From Aliidiomarina sp. B3213 (GTDB lineage: Bacteria; Pseudomonadota; Gammaproteobacteria; Enterobacterales; Alteromonadaceae): a DNA stretch of 64,000 nt. The translations under genes were made by a program, and so were the position numbers. Below the pieces are notes generated by a model. It did no database searches and was not told the DNA's origin. It saw only the letters and a program-made list of their open reading frames with translations. Positions 44,808 through 54,502 of this stretch are shown piece by piece. Where the stretch lies: positions 62,001 to 126,000 of the forward strand of contig NZ_QMKJ01000004.1 of NCBI RefSeq assembly GCF_003290085.1, written 5' to 3'. Within the stretch, counting starts at the first letter, position 1. Every line of letters begins with the position of its first letter.

Positions 44808-46018
44808 CGGCTGCGCTCCGTTTCAAAACCCATAGCTTTGCTCGCCACTGCATTCCGTAAAGTGCTACATAAACGCATCGACTTTAAACCAACCCGTCGA
44901 CCATAACTGGCAATAGGATCGGTAGAGGAAAACAAATGCACCACACTGTCGGTAAAGCCCACTACATTTTTATAGTCTGCTTTTCTAGCTTTTTGGTAAC
45001 TTTCCAAAACTGTATTTGCGCCAGCATCTTCTGCATAACGAAGCCGCTCTGCCAAAGCTAATACGTCGCGAACACCTAAGTTATAACCTTGTCCGGCAAC
45101 TGGATGCAGGGTATGGCACGCGTTACCAATAAGTGCCCAACGGTAACCACAGAAGCGATCTACGGTAATTTTACGAAGCGGAAAAGCAGCCAAGCGTTCA
45201 ACATGCTTTATTGAGCCTGCACGCCCACCTAATAGCGACGTAGCTGCGCGTATAAAGTCTTGTTCCGGTAACTCCATAAGCTTTTGTACACTTTGCCAAG
45301 TGCCACACCACACCATCGAGTAGCGTCGAGAGCCTAGAGGAAGTAACGCCATTGGACCTTCTGGTGTAAACCTTTCGTACGCCACCTGGCCATGCGCTTT
45401 GACCATATCAACTTCGGCGGCAATCGCCATTTGCTGGTAGTCGTAAATATTTTCCTGCACACCCAAAAGGTCGCGCATTTGCGAAGCACTGCCGTCGCAA
45501 CTTAACAGCAACTGGGCTTCAATGGTTTCTTGTTCGTTCACTTTTAAAGCAACACATGCAGCTGTACCTGAAATATTCGTCACCGAAGACTGGTAGCGAA
45601 TTTCCACACCAAGTTCTTTGCGCTTTTCGTCTAGCGCTTTCATCGCTTGCGCTGCGGGTATCACAAAACCTAACGGCTCTTCACCATGCTCTGCACTTTC
45701 CAGCTTGTTACTTCCCGGACCAGTTGCGTCGCTAATGTGAATAGTTTCAATGGCATGCTCGGTAATATTGGGTAGGAACTGTTCTAGAAGTTGCCACACG
45801 CCGTATTGCTTAAGAGCCCAAACCGTACGACGAGAGAGCGCAATGGCTCTAGGATCTTTAGTCGGGTCGTCTTCTTTTCGTGTATCTAGCAGTAACACGT
45901 CAAAGTCTGGGCGGGTTTGCTTCAATACCACCGCAGCCAGCATGCCAACAAGACCCGCGCCCGCCAATACAATGCGGTTGGAACTTATTTTACCTTGCTG
46001 GGCATTTGGGGTGGTCAT
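44798..46018 (-). CDS. ubiH: 2-octaprenyl-6-methoxyphenyl hydroxylase
   Basis: A 406-residue flavoprotein with an N-terminal FAD motif (VLAGAGLVGMLAAVVLKQTRPDFDVLLLD) and the ALIGNACHTLHPVAGQGYNLGVRDV motif near residue 285. UbiH hydroxylates C1 of the ubiquinone ring. It follows ygfB and precedes ubiI, as in other gammaproteobacteria. The pepP gene that normally sits between ygfB and ubiH is absent here; the two are separated by only 43 bases. Confidence 0.9.
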   Translation of the reverse strand: MTTPNAQQGKISSNRIVLAGAGLVGMLAAVVLKQTRPDFDVLLLDTRKEDDPTKDPRAIALSRRTVWALKQYGVWQLLEQFLPNITEHAIETIHISDATGPGSNKLESAEHGEEPLGFVIPAAQAMKALDEKRKELGVEIRYQSSVTNISGTAACVALKVNEQETIEAQLLLSCDGSASQMRDLLGVQENIYDYQQMAIAAEVDMVKAHGQVAYERFTPEGPMALLPLGSRRYSMVWCGTWQSVQKLMELPEQDFIRAATSLLGGRAGSIKHVERLAAFPLRKITVDRFCGYRWALIGNACHTLHPVAGQGYNLGVRDVLALAERLRYAEDAGANTVLESYQKARKADYKNVVGFTDSVVHLFSSTDPIASYGRRVGLKSMRLCSTLRNAVASKAMGFETERSRWD

Positions 46019-46061
46019 CGAATCACTGCACTCTTTGTTCAGCTTGTTCAGCGTTTAGCAA

Positions 46062-46634
46062 TTAATGAATGGTGTTGCTCGAAGGCGGCGTAGGATTAGC
46101 AACTTGCCCTAGCTCGTTAAAGCACATAATTGCCGTAATACGTACATATTCTGAAACTTCATAGAACGCGCGCTCGTCTTCTTCGTCGCCTTCCATTTCA
46201 GGCGAAAGCTTGGCAATTTCAGCCATATCTTCAATACCTTCGCGTAGTTCATTAGACGCAGCTTTAAGGTTTTGCTGATTCACACCAAAACCCACCAAGA
46301 AACACTGGGTCCATTCAGCCAGCGCCTTTAAGCGCTCTGAAAGCAATTCTTCGTCGCCAGGAACTAATAATTGAAAGTTTAATTCTGCACTGGCAAGGTC
46401 TTCACGAATTTTACGCCCTAGAGTTTCTAGGCGTTCATTCATTTGTGCAGAGAAAGCTTGCCCCTCGTGAGCGAGGTCTGCAACTACATTCAACCAATCA
46501 GACTGCTGAACCTGTTGGCCACTTGCCATTAAGCCTGTAAGCATGCCGTGGAGCTCTGCCGCGCTGGTAATCATACCTTCGCGCTCTAACCATTGATTCC
46601 ACGTTTCAAATAATTTCGAAATAGGCTCTGCCAT
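46062..46634 (-). CDS. ygfB: YgfB/YecA-family (UPF0149) protein
   Basis: A 190-residue acidic helical protein of the UPF0149 family, recognised by ITSAAELHGMLTGLMASG at the start, CFLVGFGVNQQNL in the middle and DEEDERAFYEVSEYVRITAIMCFNEL at the end. Its usual neighbour set (ubiH, ubiI, zapA) is conserved. The ATG at 46634 has AGGTG six bases before it; the GTG at 46643 is less likely. The family has no catalytic motif; a regulatory role is reported in some pseudomonads. Confidence 0.9.
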   Translation of the reverse strand: MAEPISKLFETWNQWLEREGMITSAAELHGMLTGLMASGQQVQQSDWLNVVADLAHEGQAFSAQMNERLETLGRKIREDLASAELNFQLLVPGDEELLSERLKALAEWTQCFLVGFGVNQQNLKAASNELREGIEDMAEIAKLSPEMEGDEEDERAFYEVSEYVRITAIMCFNELGQVANPTPPSSNTIH

Positions 46635-46821
46635 TCGTTTCACCTGTGCAGTCTGTTCTTTCTGTGTATTTTCAGCGCCTATCCTACCACTTGCTACGCC
46701 ATGGAACTACTATTCGCCACCTGCTTTTATAAAATGTAAAGCAGTGCAGATATGTTGCATAAATTCAGTGGTATCGCTATGCTTCGGGCTCTACAGAAGG
46801 ATTTTCTTCAGAGGAATATAA

Positions 46822-47148
46822 ATGAGCGGTCAAATTGTTGAGATTAACCTGCTAGAGCGAAACTATCGTGTTATGTGTCCAGACGGGCAAGAAAGTGCAT
46901 TGCGCGAGGCAGCAAGACAACTCGACGAACGCTTGAACGAAACACGTTCTGCTACCAAGCTAACCAACATTGAGCAAATTGCAGTAATGACAGCGCTAAA
47001 CTTATGCCACGAGTGGATGCAAGAGCGCGCAGAACAGTCTGAGAAAATGATTGCCTTAGAAGACAAGGTTGCCCTTTTACAAGCGACCATAAAAAAAGCA
47101 ATCGGTGAGCCTGAAGACAAATCGCCCTCAAAAACCACTTCCAAATAA
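46822..47148 (+). CDS. zapA: Cell division protein ZapA
   Basis: A 108-residue protein, the usual length. IVEINLLERNYRVMCPDGQESALREAARQLDERLNE is the N-terminal globular domain, and the C-terminus is a long coiled coil. ZapA bundles FtsZ at the septum. ATG preceded by GAGGA. It is followed directly by 6S RNA, as in many gammaproteobacteria. It diverges from ygfB with 187 bases between; no other gene is seen there. Confidence 0.96.
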   Translation: MSGQIVEINLLERNYRVMCPDGQESALREAARQLDERLNETRSATKLTNIEQIAVMTALNLCHEWMQERAEQSEKMIALEDKVALLQATIKKAIGEPEDKSPSKTTSK

Positions 47149-47162
47149 GTTACAATAGAATT

Positions 47163-47344
47163 GCTTCCTGGGGTGTTCGCCAGCACGTGGATGTCCCTGA
47201 GCCGATGCTTTTTTATTAGGGTCCTACTTGTGTGCCAGTGTGCATGCCCAGAATTTGCCGGGAAGCCTGCGGTACATAACTTAGCACCCGCCTTGAACCA
47301 ATGGGTTCAAGGGCTAACACCGAGCAGCGGCACCTTGGGAAGTC
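47163..47344 (+). ncRNA. ssrS: 6S RNA
   Basis: Follows zapA. The closing stem CTTCCTGGGGTG (47164-47175) pairs fully, with wobbles, with CACCTTGGGAAG (47331-47342). Internal marks match 6S RNA: TGTTCGCCAGC, GTCCCTGAGCCGATGCT, the GGGAAGCCTGCGGT block, and CCTTGAACCAATGGGTTCAA near the 3' side. A -10 box TACAAT is at 47151-47156. 6S RNA binds the sigma-70 holoenzyme in stationary phase. Length is about 182. Confidence 0.95.
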
Positions 47345-47794
47345 TTATACTTCGTCTTCGTCGAGCTGTCCTTCAAAGTCGTCTTCCTGACCTAAACCCA
47401 AATTAAACACGAATGTGTATTTGTCGGTAGGAGAAACCCGAAGAATTTTTGTTTGCCCTGTTTTCGAATCGACATAATGAATGAGCAGTTTGTCACGCGA
47501 GAGCGCCGGACCAGGCATAATCGTCGTTTTTGGCTCTACTTTCTTAATATCCGCAAGAGCCACGCGGTATCGTAGCGGCCCACAACTGGCTTCTAGGTTT
47601 TCACCCGTAATACGGTAACGCGTACCGAGCGCAATCCATGCAGGCCACACAATGGTGATTAAGCTTAATAAAAAGCCAATCAGAAGTTGCCCCACCAATA
47701 AAAACAACCCCACAAACACAAACCCGAACATGGGTATGGTCATCAGCACTAATAAATAGAGCGGGTCAACTTTACTGGGATGCAGCTTGTCCAT
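47345..47794 (-). CDS. Membrane protein with bacterial PH-like domain
   Basis: A 149-residue protein. Two hydrophobic segments (residues 12-33 and 35-57) are followed by a PH-like domain of the bPH_6 type: LGTRYRITGENLEASCGPLRYRVALADIKKVEPK, with the KYTFVFN region near the end, then an acidic tail EDDFEGQLDEDEV. The stop lies at the very end of the 6S RNA region. It is inserted, with the next gene, between ssrS and fau. Function is unknown. Confidence 0.75.
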   Translation of the reverse strand: MDKLHPSKVDPLYLLVLMTIPMFGFVFVGLFLLVGQLLIGFLLSLITIVWPAWIALGTRYRITGENLEASCGPLRYRVALADIKKVEPKTTIMPGPALSRDKLLIHYVDSKTGQTKILRVSPTDKYTFVFNLGLGQEDDFEGQLDEDEV

Positions 47795-47807
47795 TTTCTA
47801 ATGTCCT

Positions 47808-49376
47808 CTAGTCTTCTGCGCTTGCGCGCTCTGCTTGTTCCGCGTCTACCATGCTGCGAACATCGGCAAGCAATTCAGAAACGTCGTAAACAATGCCGTT
47901 AGCAATAGTGTAGCGAATACCTTCGGTGCGGTAAGGCTCGTTATTTTCATTCAAACGATAATGCCCAGTACCGAACAACACCTTAAAGTTTTCTAGCGGG
48001 TTCTCGTTCACGATAACTAAATCGGCGATTTTACCGGCACGAATACTACCAATATCTTCGTCTAAGCCTAACGCTTCAGCGCCATTTAATGTTGCCGATT
48101 GAATAACTTCTAACGGATGAAATCCCGCTTCTCTAAGAAGCTCCAACTCTTGAATATATCCGAAACCGTAAATTTTATAGATGTAGCCAGCGTCTGAACC
48201 TACAGTGACTCGCCCACCGTGATTTTTGAAGTCGTTTAAAAAGTCCATCCATAAACGGAAGTTTTCGCGCCACGCCACTTCATTTTCAGTGGTCCAGTCA
48301 AACCAGTAAGACCCATGGGCATAACGCGAAGGTGTAAAGAAATCCCACAAACGCGGTAGCGTATATTCTTCATGCCAATCGGCATTGCGTTGTGCCATTA
48401 AATTTCGGCTAGCTTCGTAAATAGTCATAGTGGGGTTAATCGTAAAATCTAGCTCGATAAGTTCGTCTCGAACAGCGTTCCACTTCTCACTCCCAGGAGC
48501 CGCTGCTTGCGCCCACAATCGTCCCGCTTCGCTAAAGCGGTCTTGCTCATTCTGATAATTATAGTTTGTAGGGTAATCTTGAATAACGCGATCAGTGAAT
48601 AATGCTTCCGGCAAGCCATACCAATGCTCCATAGAACCAAGCCCCATGCGGGCAGAGTCGATAACATTAGTGCGCACTACGTTAAGTTGCGCATGGTGCA
48701 TCATAGTTCCGATATCTTGCTGCTGCGCTTCATCTAAAGCCGCTTCGATAACACGCGGTGTTGCTCCGAAGAATTTAATACCTTTCGCACCTTCATCAGC
48801 AATATGACGCACCCATTGGCGAGCTTCGTCTGGCGTAATTATGGCTTCGTCCCACTCCATGCCAAAACCTAAATAAGGAATAATACGTGGTGAAGCAATA
48901 GTGCCCTGCTCTGCCAACCGAGCGTGCTCCATAGTCCAGTCTAAACCACGAAAGCTGCCCGGCTCACGAACAGTAGTAATGCCGTGTGCCAACCACAACT
49001 TCAATACGTATTCTGCCGGAATGCCTTGTGCGCTGCCCCCCAAATGGCCATGCATGTCCACGAACCCCGGTAAAATATATTGCCCTGTTACGTCAATTTC
49101 TCGGTCGTTCGGTCCAGCTTCAGGCCTTCTATTCTCTCGAACAGGAACCCCGGGGTAACCCACAACAGCAACTTGGATAATACGGTTACCTTCTATCACT
49201 ATGTCGACAGGACCCAAAGGCGGTGCACCTTCCCCGTCAATGACAATGCCACCACGAAGAATTAAGCGCTCATAAGGTCCTTCACCGCGCTCACGTTCAC
49301 TGGCAATAGGCTCTTGAGCACATGCAGAAACACTAAAAAGTGCAGCAATAAGAAAAAGCAGACTGATGAAGCGCAT
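47808..49376 (-). CDS. Amidohydrolase-family lipoprotein
   Basis: A 522-residue protein. The ATG at 49376 (AAGGA seven bases before) gives a lipoprotein signal, MRFISLLFLIAALFSVSAC, with lipobox VSAC. The longer frame would hide it. The rest is an amidohydrolase TIM barrel: metal motif FVDMHGHLGG, the lysine in GIKFFG, histidines in MMHHAQ and SMEHWYG, aspartate in VTVGSDAGY, and the C-terminal sandwich piece GSIRAGKIADLVIVNENPL. All metal ligands seem present. It is a secreted metal-dependent hydrolase of unknown substrate, perhaps imidazolonepropionase-like or a peptidase. It is divergent from fau. Confidence 0.85.
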   Translation of the reverse strand: MRFISLLFLIAALFSVSACAQEPIASERERGEGPYERLILRGGIVIDGEGAPPLGPVDIVIEGNRIIQVAVVGYPGVPVRENRRPEAGPNDREIDVTGQYILPGFVDMHGHLGGSAQGIPAEYVLKLWLAHGITTVREPGSFRGLDWTMEHARLAEQGTIASPRIIPYLGFGMEWDEAIITPDEARQWVRHIADEGAKGIKFFGATPRVIEAALDEAQQQDIGTMMHHAQLNVVRTNVIDSARMGLGSMEHWYGLPEALFTDRVIQDYPTNYNYQNEQDRFSEAGRLWAQAAAPGSEKWNAVRDELIELDFTINPTMTIYEASRNLMAQRNADWHEEYTLPRLWDFFTPSRYAHGSYWFDWTTENEVAWRENFRLWMDFLNDFKNHGGRVTVGSDAGYIYKIYGFGYIQELELLREAGFHPLEVIQSATLNGAEALGLDEDIGSIRAGKIADLVIVNENPLENFKVLFGTGHYRLNENNEPYRTEGIRYTIANGIVYDVSELLADVRSMVDAEQAERASAED

Positions 49377-49478
49377 CTTGTTATCCTTTTTGAAAATTTG
49401 TGGCAAATCGAATAGCAAAGAGTGTCGCAGCATGTTGACTTTGAAGCAAATAAACTAGCCGCAACAGTTGGGTTTTTT

Positions 49479-50090
49479 ATGGAAATGTTTCTTTCAAACG
49501 AAGTTATAGAAGCGCGAAATACGCTTCGCCAGCAAATGCGTGCAACCAGACGCCATTTACCTACTTCGGAACAAGAGCAGGCGTCTATTGCTGTGTGTCA
49601 GCAACTGATAGACCTTCCAGAATATCAACAAGCTCAGTCGGTGGGCGCTTATCTTGCCGCATTTGGCGAGCTCGATATCCATTCACTCATAAGCACTAGC
49701 TGGAGTCAGCATAAGAATGTTGCGGTACCCGTCATTGACCCACAAGTTCAGGGCATGATGGAATTTTTCGAGCTTCGCGAAAACTCGGCCATGCAAGTAA
49801 ACCAGTTCGGTTTATCAGAACCTTGTCCAACGCAAAACAGCAAAGTTGCACCAGAACACATTGAACTGCTTTGCGTTCCACTGGTTGCATTCGACACAAC
49901 AGGACAGAGGTTAGGTATGGGGGGTGGCTACTACGATCGCCTGCTCTCGCGTTGGCAAAACGGCACGTTGGGCAACCTATATCCCGTAGGCATAGCGCAC
50001 GACTGTCAGTTCGTCGACAGCTTACCCTCTGCCCCTTGGGACGTTCCTTTACCCATGATTATTACCCCCTCAAAAACATGGCGGTTCTAA
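49479..50090 (+). CDS. fau: 5-formyltetrahydrofolate cyclo-ligase
   Basis: A 203-residue protein. The motif LCVPLVAFDTTGQRLGMGGGYYDRLLSRW (about residues 125-155), then GIAHDCQFVDSLP and the C-terminal PLPMIITPSKTWRF are typical of YgfA. It converts 5-formyl-THF to 5,10-methenyl-THF with ATP. The start is uncertain: ATG 49479 or 49485 fits family length, while a GTG at 49422 would overlap the leader of the divergent amidohydrolase gene. In most relatives fau directly follows 6S RNA; here two genes intervene. Confidence 0.92.
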   Translation: MEMFLSNEVIEARNTLRQQMRATRRHLPTSEQEQASIAVCQQLIDLPEYQQAQSVGAYLAAFGELDIHSLISTSWSQHKNVAVPVIDPQVQGMMEFFELRENSAMQVNQFGLSEPCPTQNSKVAPEHIELLCVPLVAFDTTGQRLGMGGGYYDRLLSRWQNGTLGNLYPVGIAHDCQFVDSLPSAPWDVPLPMIITPSKTWRF

Positions 50091-50155
50091 CACTTATCGG
50101 TATAATAGAGAGCCGTTGATGATTCGAATTTATCCCCCTCAAACAACGGTGACCC

Positions 50156-50818
50156 ATGACAAATCAAGATGCCGCAAAGCGCCAAGCAGCAGAAGCTGCC
50201 ATTGAATTCATTGAAGAAGGAAGCATTGTCGGTGTCGGAACCGGCTCAACTGTAAACTACTTCATCGACGCGCTCGCCGAATTGAAGTTCGACATTGAAG
50301 GCGCAGTTTCAAGCTCTGAAGCGTCAACCGAGCGGTTAAAAAAGCATGGCATTCCTGTTTATGACTTAAATGGCGTAGGACCTTTTAGTGTTTATGTGGA
50401 TGGCGCCGACGAAATTAATCGTCACCTACAAATGATTAAAGGCGGCGGTGCAGCTTTAACGCGCGAAAAAATCGTAGCTGCCTGTGCCAAAAAATTCGTC
50501 TGTATTGCCGACAGCAGCAAGTTAGTGGATGTGTTAGGCACTTTCCCTTTGCCCATCGAAGTCATTCCAATGGCACGCTCTCATGTAGCTCGTGAACTTG
50601 TGAAATTAGGTGGCGACCCTGTTTACCGCGAAGGTGTCACTACAGACAACGGTAATGTCATTCTGGATATTCACCACTTGAATATCGAAAAGCCTGAAGA
50701 ATTAGAGCAAGCGATCAATAATATTACTGGTGTTGTTACCAATGGCTTGTTTGCAATGCGCCACGCAGACATTGCGCTATTGAGTGACGGAACCCAAGTC
50801 CAAAAACTAACCCGATAG
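50156..50818 (+). CDS. rpiA: Ribose-5-phosphate isomerase A
   Basis: A 220-residue protein, matching E. coli RpiA in length. [18 protein letters not shown]-type phosphate loop, [27 protein letters not shown] with the catalytic aspartates and glutamate, and the conserved C-terminal part are intact. It interconverts ribose-5-phosphate and ribulose-5-phosphate in the pentose phosphate pathway. ATG. It is followed 9 bases later by serA, so the two likely form one transcript. Confidence 0.97.
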   Translation: MTNQDAAKRQAAEAAIEFIEEGSIVGVGTGSTVNYFIDALAELKFDIEGAVSSSEASTERLKKHGIPVYDLNGVGPFSVYVDGADEINRHLQMIKGGGAALTREKIVAACAKKFVCIADSSKLVDVLGTFPLPIEVIPMARSHVARELVKLGGDPVYREGVTTDNGNVILDIHHLNIEKPEELEQAINNITGVVTNGLFAMRHADIALLSDGTQVQKLTR

Positions 50819-50827
50819 GAAAACGCC

Positions 50828-52060
50828 ATGCCGCCGGTGTACTCGCTGCAAAAAGACAAGATTAAAATTCTCTTACTCGAGGGCGTTCACCCCAGTGCAG
50901 TAGAGTGTTTTGAGCAACAGGGCTACTCAGAAATTGAAGAGCACGCCACAGCAATGAATGAAGACGAGCTGATGGAGCGCATTGGTGAGTTTCATTTCAT
51001 TGGTATTCGTTCGCGTACGCAGCTTTCTAGAAAAGTATTAGAGAAGGCGACACGCCTAAATGCTATAGGATGCTTCTGCATCGGCACGAACCAAGTCGAC
51101 ACCCAAGCGGCTCGAGAGTTTGGCATTCCGGTATTTAACGCACCATTTTCCAATACCCGCAGCGTTGCCGAGTTGGTGCTTTCAGAAATTATTATGTTGC
51201 TTCGAAAAGTACCTGAAAAGAATATGGCATGTCATAACGGTGGCTGGTTAAAAACGGCGAAAGGCGCACATGAGGCACGGGGCAAAACATTGGGTATTGT
51301 GGGCTATGGCCACATTGGTACACAGCTCAGTATTCTTGCTGAGCAATTGGGCATGCGCGTGGTTTACTTCGATATAGAAACCAAGCTTGCCCTGGGTAAT
51401 GCCACGCCCATGAAAAGTATGAAGCAGTTGCTACATACCAGCGACATTGTCACGCTACACGTTCCCGAAACGCCGCAAACTAAGTTGCTTATAAAAGACA
51501 AAGAGCTAGCGTCTATGAAACCGGGAGCTTCGCTGATTAACGCTTCGCGCGGAACAGTGGTCGATCTTGAGGCTTTAGCCGAACACGTGAAGTCTGGTCA
51601 CATTGCAGGCGCTGCCATCGACGTATTTCCGGTAGAGCCGAAGAATAACCAAGAAGAATTCTTGTCGCCGCTTCGCGGTTTAAGCCAAGTTATTCTTACA
51701 CCGCACGTAGGTGGCTCGACCCAAGAAGCTCAAGAGAATATCGGCACAGAAGTCGCCCTGAAGCTCATTAAATATTCAGACAACGGTTCCACACTGTCGG
51801 CGGTAAACTTCCCTGAAGTTTCATTACCAGTGCAACAAAACTACAGCCGTATTTTGCACACGCACCACAACCAGCCCGGTGTGATGAACCGCATTAACCA
51901 AGTGTTTGCCGATCTTAATGTGAACATTGCCAGTCAGTACTTACAAACCGACAACGAGCTAGGTTACGTGGTTATGGACGTGGACAGCGATCAAGCTGAG
52001 AGCTTACTTGAAGCTTTGAAGCAAATTCCAGGCACCATTCGTGCTCGCGTGTTGCATTAA
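50828..52060 (+). CDS. serA: D-3-phosphoglycerate dehydrogenase
   Basis: A 410-residue protein, the E. coli-type length. The NAD motif GIVGYGHIGTQLSILAEQLGM (about residue 155), SRGTVVDLEALAEHVKSGH with the conserved arginine, and ILTPHVGGSTQEAQENIG with the catalytic histidine are present. A C-terminal ACT domain (about residues 340-410, HHNQPGVMNRINQVFADLNVNI) binds serine for feedback inhibition. It starts serine synthesis and complements the glycine cleavage genes in one-carbon metabolism. ATG, 9 bases after rpiA. Confidence 0.97.
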   Translation: MPPVYSLQKDKIKILLLEGVHPSAVECFEQQGYSEIEEHATAMNEDELMERIGEFHFIGIRSRTQLSRKVLEKATRLNAIGCFCIGTNQVDTQAAREFGIPVFNAPFSNTRSVAELVLSEIIMLLRKVPEKNMACHNGGWLKTAKGAHEARGKTLGIVGYGHIGTQLSILAEQLGMRVVYFDIETKLALGNATPMKSMKQLLHTSDIVTLHVPETPQTKLLIKDKELASMKPGASLINASRGTVVDLEALAEHVKSGHIAGAAIDVFPVEPKNNQEEFLSPLRGLSQVILTPHVGGSTQEAQENIGTEVALKLIKYSDNGSTLSAVNFPEVSLPVQQNYSRILHTHHNQPGVMNRINQVFADLNVNIASQYLQTDNELGYVVMDVDSDQAESLLEALKQIPGTIRARVLH

Positions 52061-52091
52061 TTTTCCAAGGTAAGTTGTTAGAGGGAGCAGC

Positions 52092-52895
52092 ATGTCGGCT
52101 ATAGGTATTTTTGACTCGGGTGTGGGTGGCCTGTCTGTATTTCAGGCTATTCGTAAGCGGCTGCCCAATGAGTCTTTGATTTACTTAGGCGACTCAGCTC
52201 GTGTTCCTTACGGCACAAAATCGGCGAAATCAGTGCGCCAATACGCTCTGCAGGCTTCTCGTAAGCTGGCAGAGCGTGACATTAAAGCGCTCGTTATCGC
52301 CTGTAATACCGCCTCGGCTGTAGCCCTACCTGCACTACAAGAAGCCTACCCCAATATTCCGGTGATCGGAGTTATTGCGCCTGGCGCTAAAGCAGCAGTT
52401 GCCGCCAGTAAGTCTCAACATATCGCCGTTATTGCCACAGAAAGCACTGTAAATGGAAAAGCCTATGAGAGCGCCATACACGCCTACAACCCTTCAACTA
52501 AGGTACAGAGTTTAGCCACGCAAATGTTAGTGGCGATGGCTGAAGAAGGTTGGACCCAAAACACATTGGCGCATCTTGCCGTGGAAGAGTATTTAGGCAC
52601 GCTCTTTAGCGATACTAGCGCGCCAGATACATTGATGCTCGGCTGCACCCACTTCCCCGTGTTTCGAAATACTATCGAAAAAGTATTGGGGAACAATGTA
52701 AAGGTTGTCGATTCTGCTGAAACTACAGCTGATGCATTACATCAGTTACTCACCGACAAGCAGTTGCTCGCAAAAGAAAAGCCCGCCGTTGACCAATACC
52801 TAGTCACCGACGGGCCTGAGCGTTTCGCGAGAATAGCGAATATGTTTTTAGGCGCTCCTATTCCACTTTCTCAAGTCGAGTTAGTCGATTTATAA
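52092..52895 (+). CDS. murI: Glutamate racemase
   Basis: A 267-residue protein. IFDSGVGGLSVFQAIRKRLP, the first catalytic cysteine in VIACNTASAVALP (about residue 73) and the second in LMLGCTHFPVF (about 180) are all in place. It makes D-glutamate for peptidoglycan. ATG with GAGGGAG upstream. It follows serA by 31 bases, so co-transcription is possible. It is convergent with the acyl-CoA ligase gene, with only 9 bases between stops. Confidence 0.96.
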   Translation: MSAIGIFDSGVGGLSVFQAIRKRLPNESLIYLGDSARVPYGTKSAKSVRQYALQASRKLAERDIKALVIACNTASAVALPALQEAYPNIPVIGVIAPGAKAAVAASKSQHIAVIATESTVNGKAYESAIHAYNPSTKVQSLATQMLVAMAEEGWTQNTLAHLAVEEYLGTLFSDTSAPDTLMLGCTHFPVFRNTIEKVLGNNVKVVDSAETTADALHQLLTDKQLLAKEKPAVDQYLVTDGPERFARIANMFLGAPIPLSQVELVDL

Positions 52896-52904
52896 CGCCC
52901 GTAT

Positions 52905-54452
52905 CTACCTTAGCTCTCTACGTAAAATTTTACCCACCGTAGATTTTGGAAGCTCATCCATAATCGTAACGCTTTGTGGCACTTTGTAGTTAGTTAACTG
53001 CTCACGACAATATTCGATAAGCTCGCTCTCCGTTGTTTCACCCTTAAGCGATACAAATGCGTGAACCGACTCGCCAGTTTTATCGCTTGGCTTGCCGACA
53101 ACGGCCGCTTCCAATACTGCTGGGTGTTGGCATAGCACGTCTTCAATTTCATTCGGGTAAACATTAAAACCCGAGACAATAATCATGTCTTTCAAGCGGT
53201 CTACAATTTTGATGTTGCCGTTTTCTTGCACCAAGCCCACGTCGCCTGTTTTGAACCAACCATTGATCAGCACTTTTTCGGTTTCGTCTGGACGGTTCCA
53301 GTAGCCTTTCATGACCTGCGGACCTTTCACCACAAGTTCACCGGGTTCACCTACCGCAAGCGGTTGGTTGTCTTCGTCCCAAGCCAGCACTTCAGTGTCG
53401 TCCATTGGCGTACCTACGGTGCCAATTTCTTCATGGTCAAACTCATTGAGAGTCGCAACCGGAGAGGTTTCCGAAAGGCCCCAGCCTTCAGTTACCGTGC
53501 ACCCCGTGACTTCCTTCCACAGATCGGCCGCCGAATGCGTTAATGCAGCACCACCAGAAAAAGTGATTTTCAAAGAAGAGAAGTCCATAGCTCTAAACTC
53601 TGGATGCTGACATAACCCCACAAACAAAGTGTTAATGCCGGCAATACCTGTGAACTCGGTTTCTTTGATGCTCTTCACAAAGCCGTCGATGTCACGAGGG
53701 TTAGGAATAAGGTGATTGGCAATACCAATGCCGAACAAACCCAGCATGTTCACGGTAAAAGCGTAAATATGATAAAGCGGTAGCGGACAAACAAACGTGC
53801 CGCTGGTACTGCGCTCAACAATACGCGCTTTCATTTGCGCAGAGTTGCTTAACAGATTCCCATGAGTCAGCATTGCACCTTTCGCGACACCCGTTGTACC
53901 ACCGGTGTATTGCAACACTGCAATATCGTCTACTTGTGCTGTATTCGCTTTTAACTCTGGTAACGCAGAGCCAGCGTCTAGAGCCTGAACAAAACCGTTT
54001 GTACCTTCAATAAGGTCGGTACTACCTTTCAATAAATCTGCCGCACCAGTAACCACTACATGTTCTATTTGAGTGTCGGCTTTCACTTGTTCTAGTTTCG
54101 GGTATAAATCACTCAGGATGACGATTGCTCTTGCGCCTGAATCATTAAACTGGTGCAGCATTTCCCGCGTGGTGTATAGCGGGTTTGTGTTAACCACCAC
54201 TAATCCTGCCCGCAATGCCGCGTAGGTGGCTATTGGGTACTGAATAATATTAGGAAGTTGGATAACAATTCGGTCACCCGCTGCAAGCCCAAGCTCATGC
54301 TGGAAATAGCGAGCTAAATCTTCTGATTTTTGATCAATGTAATGATAATCGACAGACTGCCCAATGCATTGGTAAGCAACTTTATCGCCATGGGCAGAAA
54401 AACAAGACTCTAAATAGCTAGAAAGGTTATTAAACGGCTGGTCAACTGGCAT
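52905..54452 (-). CDS. Long-chain fatty acid-CoA ligase-type AMP-binding enzyme
   Basis: A 515-residue adenylate-forming enzyme. AMP-binding P-loop AVLQYTGGTTGVAKGAMLTHGN (about residue 185), the EGWGLSETSPVATLNEF region (about 325), GWFKTGDVG (about 405), and C-terminal lysine in STVGKILRREL are intact. It should activate fatty acids to acyl-CoA in the cytoplasm, like FadD, which is about 560 residues; the shorter length leaves chain-length preference open. ATG. It lies 51 bases after the sulfotransferase gene on the same strand. Confidence 0.85.
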   Translation of the reverse strand: MPVDQPFNNLSSYLESCFSAHGDKVAYQCIGQSVDYHYIDQKSEDLARYFQHELGLAAGDRIVIQLPNIIQYPIATYAALRAGLVVVNTNPLYTTREMLHQFNDSGARAIVILSDLYPKLEQVKADTQIEHVVVTGAADLLKGSTDLIEGTNGFVQALDAGSALPELKANTAQVDDIAVLQYTGGTTGVAKGAMLTHGNLLSNSAQMKARIVERSTSGTFVCPLPLYHIYAFTVNMLGLFGIGIANHLIPNPRDIDGFVKSIKETEFTGIAGINTLFVGLCQHPEFRAMDFSSLKITFSGGAALTHSAADLWKEVTGCTVTEGWGLSETSPVATLNEFDHEEIGTVGTPMDDTEVLAWDEDNQPLAVGEPGELVVKGPQVMKGYWNRPDETEKVLINGWFKTGDVGLVQENGNIKIVDRLKDMIIVSGFNVYPNEIEDVLCQHPAVLEAAVVGKPSDKTGESVHAFVSLKGETTESELIEYCREQLTNYKVPQSVTIMDELPKSTVGKILRRELR

Positions 54453-54502
54453 GAAACTTCACTCCATAGATAAGTTATAAGACACCGTAACTGCGTCCCT
54501 TT

